Positions 18,536 to 27,242 of a stretch of DNA of 48,417 bases are shown piece after piece. The position numbers and the translations under genes are program-made. The notes under the pieces are model-generated. The model worked only from the letters and a program-made list of their open reading frames with translations. It was not told the DNA's origin and made no database searches. Position 1 is the first letter of the stretch, and the number at the start of each line of letters is the position of its first letter. The stretch comes from Longimicrobiaceae bacterium (lineage in GTDB: Bacteria; Gemmatimonadota; Gemmatimonadetes; Longimicrobiales; Longimicrobiaceae). The DNA lies in NCBI GenBank assembly GCA_030447645.1, contig JAUJOM010000012.1:50464-98880 (forward strand). Reading direction: 5' to 3'.

Positions 18536-19824
18536 GCAATGGTCTGCTGGTCCTGTGGGTTGCGCTGATCGGGGCCGATCGAATCGATCTGCTCGGCGGG
18601 CGTGGAAGCTTCGTGCTCACGCCATTTCTCATCCTCACCCCGCTCGTCATCGCATCTGAGCTGGTGCGCATCGCACTGCAAGGTGGCCGGTTCCGGCTGC
18701 CGGGGCGCGCAGCGCTTTACTGCCTGGTGGTGACCTGCCTGCTGTGCGTGCTCCTCTTCTCCGTGCTGTTCAGCTTCGATTTCGAGATGTCGAGCCGCAG
18801 GTTCATCCTCGTGTTTGTGGAGGCATACTTCACCCTTGCCGTCGCCGTCGTGCTGGCAAATCGGAGTTCGCCGGACAAAATCCTGGTAGCGGGAGCATAC
18901 GCGGGATTGTGTCTGGGCTTCGTGTTCAATCTCGTCCAGCTCGCCATCTGGTTGTATGGCCTGGTGGGCTACGGCGAGATGTTCGGAGGGGTACTCAATC
19001 TCTGGCCAAATACCTACGGGGCCCTCGTACCGCGGCTATCGGGCCAGGCCGGGGACATGAACCGGGGTGGAATGCTCTTTCTTTTCTACATGCTCTTGCT
19101 CTTTGCGTTTGCGAAGCCCTCCAGGCTCAGGGCTGTGTTCCTTGTTCTCGGGACCGGAGCATTGCTCGCCACGCTTTCGAGGTCGGTTCTACTCGCCGCT
19201 GCAGTGGCCGGAGCATTCCTGCTCTGGAGGACGGGCAAAGTGCGGCTCTCGCTGGTCCAGGCAGCCGGCATCAGCGTGGCGGTCGCGCTGATCACGGCCG
19301 TGCTGCTCGCAAGCCCACGCAGGCTGGACCTGCTGCTTGAGTTTGCCCAGCCCATTGCACGGCGTTTCATGCCGGGTGGCGACGAGTCGGCCAACATTCA
19401 CGTCGCGCTGATTCAGCGTGGCATCGAGGTAGGAACTGCCAATCTGAAGCAAGCGCTTGTGGGGGTGGGATTCGGAAATGCCTTTGTGGTACTTCAGGAC
19501 TATTTCCCCGGCAACAAGTACGGAAACTTTCACTCCCTGTATGTCACGCTGCTGGCGGAGACGGGTGTCGTGTCGCTTCTACTCTGCTTGATCCTTCTCG
19601 TTGGCCCACTGGTCTGGGCCGGTCCCTATCAGCCGTTGCTCGTGGCCGTCATCGTGTTCAATCTCTTCTACCAATCGATCCTGGAGCCGATGTTCTGGTT
19701 TGTGCTGGCCGCCGTGTGGACGGACCTTGGTACGGCGGGTCCAGATGATCGAGCCGTTCTGCCCGCCACTACTGAGATCGCATCGGGAGAACCCGTTCTG
19801 GTTGGCGTCCAGTCTGCAACGTAG
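18532..19824 (+). CDS. O-antigen ligase/polymerase (Wzy)-like membrane protein
   Basis: A 430-residue protein with about ten membrane segments spread along its length. One larger non-membrane loop lies near residues 275-330, just before YGNFHSLYVTLLAETG. The pattern HS-x-Y-x-x-x-L-x-E-x-G is the signature of the Wzy_C/O-antigen ligase family. Such proteins join repeat units in the periplasm. Start ATG 18532 overlaps the GT2 stop (ATGA); an upstream start at 18490 is not needed. The C-terminal 35 residues are hydrophilic. A polymerase fits better than a ligase because the locus has capsule-type export genes. Confidence 0.82.
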   Translation: MSNGLLVLWVALIGADRIDLLGGRGSFVLTPFLILTPLVIASELVRIALQGGRFRLPGRAALYCLVVTCLLCVLLFSVLFSFDFEMSSRRFILVFVEAYFTLAVAVVLANRSSPDKILVAGAYAGLCLGFVFNLVQLAIWLYGLVGYGEMFGGVLNLWPNTYGALVPRLSGQAGDMNRGGMLFLFYMLLLFAFAKPSRLRAVFLVLGTGALLATLSRSVLLAAAVAGAFLLWRTGKVRLSLVQAAGISVAVALITAVLLASPRRLDLLLEFAQPIARRFMPGGDESANIHVALIQRGIEVGTANLKQALVGVGFGNAFVVLQDYFPGNKYGNFHSLYVTLLAETGVVSLLLCLILLVGPLVWAGPYQPLLVAVIVFNLFYQSILEPMFWFVLAAVWTDLGTAGPDDRAVLPATTEIASGEPVLVGVQSAT

Positions 19825-19842
19825 CCCAGCCAGCTGATCTCG

Positions 19843-20928
19843 GTGATCACGGTCGATCTGCGGATGCTGCACGCCTCGGGGATCGGTACGTACCTTCAGC
19901 ACCTGTTGCCGTATCTGGTCATGTCTGGCGACAACACTCGATACGATCTGCTGGGCGACGTGCCGGCGATGCGCCGATATGGCTGGACACAGTGCGACAA
20001 CGTGCGGCTGACCGACTGCCGGGCACCCATTTATTCTCTCTCGGAGCAGATCGAGCTGTCCCGAAGGAGCTCCGCCGATACGCGCCTGTTTTGGGCACCG
20101 CACTACAACATTCCCCTTCTGCATCGTGGCCGGCTGCTCGTCACGATCCATGATGTGCTGCACCTCGCCCTGCCGCGATATGTGAGGGGTTTTCACCGGC
20201 GTTTCTACGCGCGAGCCATGTTCAGTGTGGTGAAGAGCAAAGCCGCATGCATTATCTGCGTTTCACATTTCACGGCCGACGAGCTGGTTCGTTTGACTGG
20301 AGCAGATCGCGGCTCCATCGCGGTGATTCACGAGGGCGTGGATGCTTCCTGGTTCGAGGTTGAGCCGGGTGTGCGTCCCCAGGCCCGGCCCTTTTTTCTT
20401 GCGGTGGGCAATGTCAAGCCGCACAAGAACCTGAGTGGTCTTGTCGACGCGTTCGCGCTGCTGCGAGATGAGTTGCCGCACGATCTGGTGATTGTAGGAA
20501 AGAGGGAGGGGTTCATCACTGGCGACACGCACGTCGCTCAAAGGGCAGCGGCACTCGGAGATCGAGTTCGGTTCACCGGGTATCTGGACGACCAAACTCT
20601 CCGGCAATATTTCGCGCACGCGGACGCGCTGTTGTTCCCATCGTTCTACGAGGGATTTGGGCTTCCCCCTTTGGAAGCGATGGCGTGCGGCTGCCCCGTG
20701 ATCGCGTCGCGGACCGCGTCACTCCCCGAGGTGTGCGGGGATGCAGTCCTGTATTGCGATCCGCTCAGTCCGGGGGATCTCGCGGAAAAGATCCGCTTGC
20801 TGATGAGCAGTGCGGCGCTGCGAGCGGAGATGAAGGAGCGGGGGATCGAGCGGGCACGCCTGTTCACCTGGGAAGCGTGCGCTCATGAGACCCGGACAGT
20901 GGTCGCCCGGGTTCTAGAGCGCAGTTAA
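19843..20928 (+). CDS. GT4-family glycosyltransferase (mannosyltransferase-like)
   Basis: A 361-residue GT-B enzyme starting at GTG 19843. N-domain features: ASGIGTYLQHLLP and LVTIHDVLHL. The C-domain has FFLAVGNVKPHKNLSGLVDAF, FTGYLDD, and the donor-site motif FPSFYEGFGLPPLEAMACG, where E-G-F-G-L-P-x-x-E is the classic EX7E of GT4. The G-N-x-x-x-x-K-N type motif is found in WbaZ-like mannosyltransferases. Last gene of the operon that starts at lhgO. Its end overlaps by 15 bp the end of the converging wzc-like gene, so there is no room for a terminator between them. Confidence 0.9.
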   Translation: MITVDLRMLHASGIGTYLQHLLPYLVMSGDNTRYDLLGDVPAMRRYGWTQCDNVRLTDCRAPIYSLSEQIELSRRSSADTRLFWAPHYNIPLLHRGRLLVTIHDVLHLALPRYVRGFHRRFYARAMFSVVKSKAACIICVSHFTADELVRLTGADRGSIAVIHEGVDASWFEVEPGVRPQARPFFLAVGNVKPHKNLSGLVDAFALLRDELPHDLVIVGKREGFITGDTHVAQRAAALGDRVRFTGYLDDQTLRQYFAHADALLFPSFYEGFGLPPLEAMACGCPVIASRTASLPEVCGDAVLYCDPLSPGDLAEKIRLLMSSAALRAEMKERGIERARLFTWEACAHETRTVVARVLERS

Positions 20929-23314
20929 CCCGGACTTTCCGTCCCTGCCGTTGCCCCCATACAGCCCGCCCGAGTACGTTCCGCCGAAGTCGTTGAGGAC
21001 CACGCCGCTCACTGGCACCCGAAGATGGCGCAGCTGGGCGGTGGCATGCTGTAGCGCCTCTTTGTCGGTGGCACCCATGCGGGCGATCAGGAGCGTTGCG
21101 TCCGCCGCTCTGCCGAGCACCGCGGCATCAGTCACCCGGTTCAGTGATGCCGCGTCGAAAACAACCACCTCGTATCGCTCCCTGAGTTCCGCCATCAACT
21201 GCCGGATGTGATCCGATCCGAGTAGTTCCGCGGGGTTGGGCGAAAACGTTCCGGAGGGGAGGAAGTCCAGGGGGACTCCGATCTCTCCCACGTCCACTTG
21301 CCGCACGGCCTCATCAACGGAGGTGCGTTCCAGCAGCAGGTCGGTGAAGCCCGGCTCCTGGCGCACGCCGAAAACGCGGTGCAGCAGACCATCCCGCAGA
21401 TCAGCATCCACGAGGAGGGTGCGGCGGCCCTGCTGCGCCAGCGTGATTGCCAGGTTGGCCGAACTGGTCGATTTTCCATCACCGGGACCCGCGCTGGTCA
21501 CCACCAGCACCTGCGGTGCCCCTTCGTCGCTAGCAAAGGTGATGTTGGTGCGGAGCGCGCGGTACGCTTCGGAAGCTGCATTTCGGGGGTCTTGCCGCGT
21601 GACGAGCCGCTGCGCGAGTAACATCTCAGGCGACGGCGCAAGCCTACGCAGCTTGTTGCTCCCGCTTGCAAGGCGGTTTCCGTTTGCACTACCCGAAGCG
21701 AGCTGGATTCGCGGAATCATCCCGAGCACGGGCATTCCGTCCGTCGCGGACTCCGTATCCGACGCGGAGCGAACTTTGGTGTCCAACATTTCGCGCCCCA
21801 AAGCGGCCGCTAGCCCCATCATCAGTCCGAGCACGCTGCCCAGGACCAGGTTGACCATGGGCCTGGGAGAAACCGGTGCGCCTGGAACCAGGGCCGGGTC
21901 GATGACACGGGTGTCTTCGCGCTCGGTGGCATTCTGGATCTCCGCCTCAGTGAGCCGCTGGTGCAGGCGCACAAACGTTTCCTTGAGGAGGTCCTGCCCG
22001 AGGGCAAGCTGCCCAAAGCGGGTATCTCGCCCGGGAACCTGCTCGAGCTCACGCCCTGACCGGGCCAGGGCCAGGTTCGTGGAGGCGATCTGACTGTCGA
22101 GGCTCCGCAGGTAGTTGCTTCCAAACCGATAAAGCTGAAGCTCGAGTTCGCCGATCTGCTGGTTGATTTGCCTGACCTCCTCCGCTCCCGGGGTGCGATA
22201 CGCCAGCAGCTCGGAGCGCCGTTGCTCCAGCCCGGTAAGGCCCTGAAGCATGCTTTGCGCGGTCGGATTGGCGATGAAGGACGGGAAGGTGGCGATCTGG
22301 CGGTAGGCAGAGGTAGCGCCCCCCCGCCGAACCGCCTGGTTTGCGCCGGCGAGAATCCGGGCGAGCGACTCCCGCTCGGTTTGCAGACGCTCCCGCTCCC
22401 CGCGCAGTGCCGCGACACCGCGGATCTGCTGTGTGGCTTCTTCGCCCGGGCTCACCACGCGCTCCTGCTCGCGGTAGCCGCTGAGCCGTGCACTAGCTTC
22501 CTGTAACTGGCGCGCGTAGCTGGCGGTTTGCTCGGTCAAAAAGGCCACCGCGCTTCCAGCCGTACCGACCTTGTAATCGACAAAGCTCTGCGCAACCTCA
22601 TTCGCGACCGCCGCGGCACGCTGTGGATCGGAGCTGCGGAAGCGCACCGCGACGAGCGTGCCTTCCCGGCGGTAGACGAATAGCCCCCCGCGAAGCTCGC
22701 CCACTGACTGGTGGAACGGCTGTACCACGAAGCGGATCTTGTCCGGAGCGGCCTTGCGAAGCGATGGCGCGAGGGCCAGGGTCACGTTGCCCACCTGGAA
22801 AGGTTGCCCGATCTGCACGCGCTCGGGAACGCGAAGCCCCCTGCGAGCTTTCTCCGCCCGAAGGGTGTAGCCTCCGTCGTCACGCAACCGCAGAGTGTAA
22901 ACGCCCTCCATGGCGTCTTGCCCAGCACGGAGAACACGGAGTACCGAGTCCGCGGCTCGCGGGGTGCGAGCAACTTCACATGCATGTCCAGGAATCCACC
23001 ACGGCTGCCGCGATTCGGTGGCTTCGCAGGATCCCAGCTCCGTTTCGAGTTCATTTGGCCCATCCCCGGCAGCCCCAGCCCGGCCAGCTCGGCCATCCCG
23101 CGGCCAGCGTCCTTGGTGGTGATGCGGAGTATGGCCTCGGTTTCGTACATCGGCGTGACCAGGGCCGTGCGGATTGCCACCAGCACCACCACTGTCCCGG
23201 TGACGGCCAGCACGAGCCACTTGTTCCGCCGCAGAGCCTGGAACACGCTGCGGAGGCTTGCCTCGGGGCACCCCCGTAGCGGGATCTTCGCGGAGTAGAT
23301 TTTAGCTCAGGCAT
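20914..23314 (-). CDS. Wzc-like polysaccharide co-polymerase/tyrosine autokinase; N-terminus frameshifted
   Basis: Order of parts: MPELKSTPRRS at 23314; after a frame change near 23270, EASLRSVFQALRRNKWLVL with the first membrane helix and YETEAILRIT of the Wzz domain; two more changes near 23045-22990 and one near 22925; then an unbroken 650-residue stretch. This holds coiled coils, the second Wzz membrane segment after PRPMVNLVLG, and a cytoplasmic BY-kinase with Walker A (GPGDGKST, near 21475) and A' (LLVDADLRDG). The Walker B region reads VVFDAASLNRVTD, lacking the usual Pro pair after Asp, and the C-terminus has only two Tyr (TYSGGLYGG) where most kinases have a cluster. It would control chain length and export with the SLBB protein, encoded 24 bp upstream in the same operon. 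Confidence 0.85.
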
Positions 23315-23338
23315 CCGAACAGGCTGAAAGCTTCACGG

Positions 23339-24900
23339 TCAGCGGTCAATCGCAATCACAGCCAGGATAATCGAGGTCACAGTCGTGACGACAGTGCCGA
23401 CCGTCTGCAGGGTTTGAGCGAACTGCCGCCTTTCCTGAAAGGCACGATGATCTGGTCTCCGGGATCGATGGAGCGGGCCTCCCTCGCATCAATCCGGGTC
23501 CCCAGCTTCGCCTTGAGAATCACCACCTCCACGACTCGCCCGCCGACTGTAGCCACCCGCCAGCGCAACGTAGTCATCGACGCGACGTGCCGGAGCGTGT
23601 TGCACCATCCCGGGCTGCGGCACCGCACCCAACACAACTACCTCATTGCGGCGCCTTGGCACGGTGAGCAAGTCACCGGATTCGAGGGTTTGGTTGTACG
23701 CGTCCCTTCCCCCAGCGAAAAGCGTCGGAAAGTCGATTACCACATTGGTTTGATCACCCTGAGACCGGATCTGCAGGATCTGCTGCTCGGTCCTGCTCAA
23801 AGCCTCCGTGGGCGTGTTTTGCAGCTGACGTAAGCCCGCTACGCCCCCTTCCTGCTGCTGACGACGGAGCGTGGCATCGATCAGGAAGCTTCCGGCGTGA
23901 ACCCGCCCGCCATCATGACCAGATCGCGAACCGTGGTAGTATCCGGCCGGATTGGATAGGTGCCCGGCCGCACCACCTGGCCTTGAATGGTGGCCGTCCT
24001 TTGCTGTTTGAAGTTCGCGAGCGCCGCAACGTAGACCGCGTCAAAGGGCTGCAGGAGAAATCCCCGCCCTGCCGCGCCGAGGGCCTCCGCCCGCGAAAAC
24101 ACGTGGAACTCCCGCTGTTCGCGGTTCACAAACCGCGTAAGTCGGACCGAGTCCGCTGCATCAGAGGGAAAATCCCGGCCACCGTTCGTGATTGAAACCA
24201 GCTGGGCAAGCGACTCGCCCTGCCGGTACTCGTACGTTCCGGGAAAGGCGACACGTCCGAATACCTGAACCGTTTCGTCCACCGTCGGCACCACCAGCGC
24301 ATCGCCTTCGCGAAGGGTAGGATTGGCACTTAGATCCCCGGTCTGGAGAAAGCGGACCAGGTCGACCTTCACCGTGTCGTTCGACGCGCGCCGGAGGAGA
24401 ACGTTGCGTCGGGCGACGCCATTGCCTCCCACTCCGGGGACCACCTCGCTGACACGCGTCGCGGAGGAGGCTGCCCGAACACCCGGTGCTGGAACGTCGC
24501 CAAGCACAAAAACCTTGAATGTACGCACCTGGGCCAGGGTCAGGTTAACCTCGACGTTGCGGTACTCACGGAACACGACATCACGGACCCGTTCCTGTGC
24601 CTGGTCCAGGTTCAGACCCAGCACTCTTGCTACACCGATGCCGGGGATCACCACTGTACCCTCTGGCGTTACCGAGACCGAATGCAGGCGATTCAGTGCC
24701 CCGAAAATAGAGACATCAACCATATCACCCGGGCCGAGAATGTACTCCGTGCGATTGATGGGTGCATCGAGCAGAGAGGTGCCCGGACCGGGACGTGCGA
24801 CATCCACGCGGACGGTATCCACCCGCGCCGGAGATTGCGCACGGCTTGCGGCCGGGTACAGCACGAGCAACGAAGCGAGCAGCAGAACCGATTTGGGCAT
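23339..24900 (-). pseudogene. Wza-like SLBB polysaccharide export protein, three frameshifts
   Basis: ATG 24900 (AAGGA ribosome site) begins a signal peptide (MPKSVLLLASLLVLYPAASRAQ). Next comes the Poly_export domain (YILGPGDMVDVSIFG, then VTPEGTVVIPGIG), followed by SLBB beta-grasp domains (FKVFVLGDVPAPG, VQVFGRVAFPGTY, ATIQGQVVRPGTYP). The first frame stops at 23881; the next frame continues VIDFPTLFAGG and VVVLGAVPQPG; a change near 23555 gives DPGDQIIVPFRK, and one near 23420 gives FAQTLQTVGTVV and a final membrane-like segment to the TGA at 23339. Whole protein about 520 residues. No lipobox Cys is seen, unlike E. coli Wza. It would form the periplasmic/outer-membrane conduit that works with the Wzc-like kinase. 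Confidence 0.8.
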
Positions 24901-25017
24901 TGATCCTTTGCGAGTTGACACATAGGCGCGTGGCGCCGCGGCCTTTGTAACCGCTCCTCTACCCAAGGTTCCGGTCACCGCGTGGCTGCGCCCCAGCTTC
25001 GGCCGTCGTGAACCATG

Positions 25018-26697
25018 TCACCGCAGTGTGCCAACCGGGCTCACCATCAGTGTCAGCGTCTGATTCCGCACATCGAGCGCGTATCTTGAGTCATCCGCAA
25101 AGGAACCCGAGGGACTTTGGAACAGGTAGTTGTATCGTTTGGCCGTGGTCAACTCCGCTGACACATCGACCCTCCCGAAGCGGTAACCCCCCCGTGCGCC
25201 CGCCAATAGCGATACGTCGTGAGCACGCGGGTGCCGGAAGGGTGCCGACGTGTAAAACGCTGCGTTGTCCCAGCGAACCCGCCCACCGAACAGTCCGACC
25301 TGCCAGCTCGGCCGAAGGTAATCCGTGGCAATCCACTGGCTGGATGCACCCGGGCCGATGCTCGCTCCGATCACCTGCCCGCCATGCGTATAGCCCTGCA
25401 GGACCCGGCGGCTGGTGTATGAGCTGACCAGCCCTCGCTCCCGGAACGTGGAACTCGGCTCCAGGTACGTGACCTCCGTCTGCAGCCGGATAGCGGAGGA
25501 GGACGCCAACGGCTTCGCCCACTGCAGGCCAAGCGTGTACCCTTGCGAGTGATTGGGTGAGGCGAGCAGGTCGCGCAAGGAACTCGGCTGTTCGAACCGT
25601 GCCCACTCGGCATAAGCTTCGAAGCCGGATTCCGGGAAAATCCACCGGCCAAAGAGCGAAAAGACCTGATCCGGCCCCGGCCGTCGGGTTGTGTCCGTCG
25701 CTGACGCCGTATTGGGCCCTCCAGCACTCCGAAGCACGTCAAACGCAGCGGCGAGTGGGATTCGGGAATCGGCGGGAGCGTACACGGCTCGCGCAAAGCC
25801 CAGGGTCAGGTCAGGGTCGAACCGGAGGCGGAGGGTGGCTGCCAACGCGCTGATCGAACGGGAGTCGTTTCCTGGATCAAAATCAAAGTACCTGGATTCT
25901 TGGAGGCTCCCGACGATCCAGCGCCCTTCCAGCTCACCAATCGCGGTGCGCACGGGTTTGCTCGTCCGCAGAAACGCGTGCGGAATTCCCGGCGCATTGT
26001 TGCTCATGGCGATCGCACTCCGAATGCCCGGTCCCCACCACAGGTTTTCCGTGGCCGCGCCAATCGCCACCGGCCCAGCGTCGACCGACAAGCTGCTCTG
26101 GCCCAGATCCAACGTGGTGAACGGCTCATCGCCAAAGCGAAGAGGTAGGTCCAGCGATTCCGGTCCCCGATGCCACGGATAGGCGAACGCACTGCGGTCG
26201 GCCAGCGGATACGGTACGGTCAGGAAGTCGGGGTTCTGATGAACACTGACCTGCGGAGCAAGGGTGAGCACCACCGGACCGTACGCGGCGCGGATGCCCG
26301 CCATGATCCGCGCGTTCCCTCCTTTCCCCGCCCACATAGAGCCGTCGTTCAAGGAAAAAGGGATGGCTGAGTTCCACACCGTATGGAGTTCCGGGGCGAG
26401 TATCTGCCAACGGAGCGCACCGCTCCGATCGTCGAGGCGAGGCGTCACAGTCGATGGAGAACGAATCAAATACCCGTCGGAGGAACGCTTTCCCAGAAGC
26501 TGGTCCAGCCGCAGACGATCTTCCTCGAGGCTCCCGATTGTCACGAGACCTCCGACTAATGCAGCCGGCCGAGCAGCCGTGTCCGGCCGGGTCTCCGGAA
26601 TGGAGTCGGTGCTCTGCGCCGCGGCTGGAGCCACGCCAAGCAGGACAGCCGAGGCGTACAAGAGAGCGTTTCGGTGGTATGCGGTCAGTGATGACAT
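25018..26697 (-). CDS. Capsule-assembly Wzi-like outer-membrane beta-barrel (copy 1)
   Basis: A 559-residue secreted protein. Signal peptide: hydrophobic ALLYASAVLLGVAPAAAQ. An N-terminal helical part (EEDRLRLDQLLGKR) precedes a long barrel of alternating strands. Family landmarks are NSAIPFSLNDGSMWAGKG (a residue set shared by Wzi-like proteins), LGQSSLSVDAGPVAIGAATENLWWGPG, SNNAPGIPHAFL and FGRWIFPESGFEAYAEWAR. The last residues (NQTLTLMVSP) form the closing strand. Wzi homologues help attach capsule to the cell surface. It follows the 72-residue mini-SLBB gene by 40 bp and precedes the SLBB export gene by about 117 bp on the same strand. It is paralogous to the divergent gene at 27243. Confidence 0.85.
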   Translation of the reverse strand: MSSLTAYHRNALLYASAVLLGVAPAAAQSTDSIPETRPDTAARPAALVGGLVTIGSLEEDRLRLDQLLGKRSSDGYLIRSPSTVTPRLDDRSGALRWQILAPELHTVWNSAIPFSLNDGSMWAGKGGNARIMAGIRAAYGPVVLTLAPQVSVHQNPDFLTVPYPLADRSAFAYPWHRGPESLDLPLRFGDEPFTTLDLGQSSLSVDAGPVAIGAATENLWWGPGIRSAIAMSNNAPGIPHAFLRTSKPVRTAIGELEGRWIVGSLQESRYFDFDPGNDSRSISALAATLRLRFDPDLTLGFARAVYAPADSRIPLAAAFDVLRSAGGPNTASATDTTRRPGPDQVFSLFGRWIFPESGFEAYAEWARFEQPSSLRDLLASPNHSQGYTLGLQWAKPLASSSAIRLQTEVTYLEPSSTFRERGLVSSYTSRRVLQGYTHGGQVIGASIGPGASSQWIATDYLRPSWQVGLFGGRVRWDNAAFYTSAPFRHPRAHDVSLLAGARGGYRFGRVDVSAELTTAKRYNYLFQSPSGSFADDSRYALDVRNQTLTLMVSPVGTLR

Positions 26698-26737
26698 GGG
26701 CCTAGAAAGATCGCGAGCACGTCGGTGTGGAAAGCTG

Positions 26738-26956
26738 CTATCTGCGGAGGATGGTGATGATAATGCCGGTAACCGACAGTACCGTACCCACCACCAACTG
26801 CTGATTGCGCTCGAACCAGCCCCCTCGGTCCACGAAAACCTGATCTCCCGAGCGGATATCCAGCGTGCTCACACCCACAGGAGCCGTTGGTATCTGCCCA
26901 TGGGTTGGGCTCACAACCCGCGCGAGCGCTGTACACACAAGAACGAACTGGAGCAT
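26738..26956 (-). CDS. Mini-protein: signal peptide plus SLBB-protein C-terminal tail
   Basis: A 72-residue protein. Residues 1-20 (MLQFVLVCTALARVVSPTHG) form a signal peptide. The rest reads LDIRSGDQVFVDRGGWFERNQQ, then the hydrophobic VVGTVLSVTGIIITIL and ends in Arg-Arg. This closely follows the last 45 residues of the SLBB export protein nearby (DPGDQIIVPFRK, a short QF/WF segment, a V-T-rich hydrophobic helix, terminal Arg). So it looks like the end of an export protein on its own, without the Poly_export or SLBB grasp domains. It is the first gene of the minus-strand export operon, with a fair ribosome site (GGTAAG). A subunit that supplements or replaces the tail of the exporter is possible. 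I know no named family for it. Confidence 0.65.
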   Translation of the reverse strand: MLQFVLVCTALARVVSPTHGQIPTAPVGVSTLDIRSGDQVFVDRGGWFERNQQLVVGTVLSVTGIIITILRR

Positions 26957-27242
26957 TGAAACTTACCTGGCCTCGGCTGTTGGAGCGGCGCCTCCAAGCG
27001 TACAACCTGTCACAATCTGGCAATGGCGTCAAACCCGCGGCGGGGCAACGGTGTTCCCTGCAGTGGTGCACGTATCAAGCATTCGCGCACACCAATGCGC
27101 CGAAGGGGGACACTGGACAAGCTTCAGGAGAATCCATAAACTCCGTGGGGGTTCCCGGGTATTCTTTATCTCGCTCTACCAGCTGTCGAGAGCTTTTATT
27201 TTGCCGGCTCTGCATACAAATAGATTCCAGTTCGGCCGGCTC
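26957..27242. promoter_or_regulatory. Divergent promoter region between the two Wzi-encoding transcripts
   Basis: The two capsule-export transcripts start back to back here (minus-strand start 26956, plus-strand start 27243). The 286 bp hold no supported gene. The right half is AT-richer (around 27190-27225, TTTTATTTTGCC then ATACAAATAG), as expected for a promoter of the plus-strand genes, but no -35/-10 pair with good spacing is evident. Confidence 0.35.
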
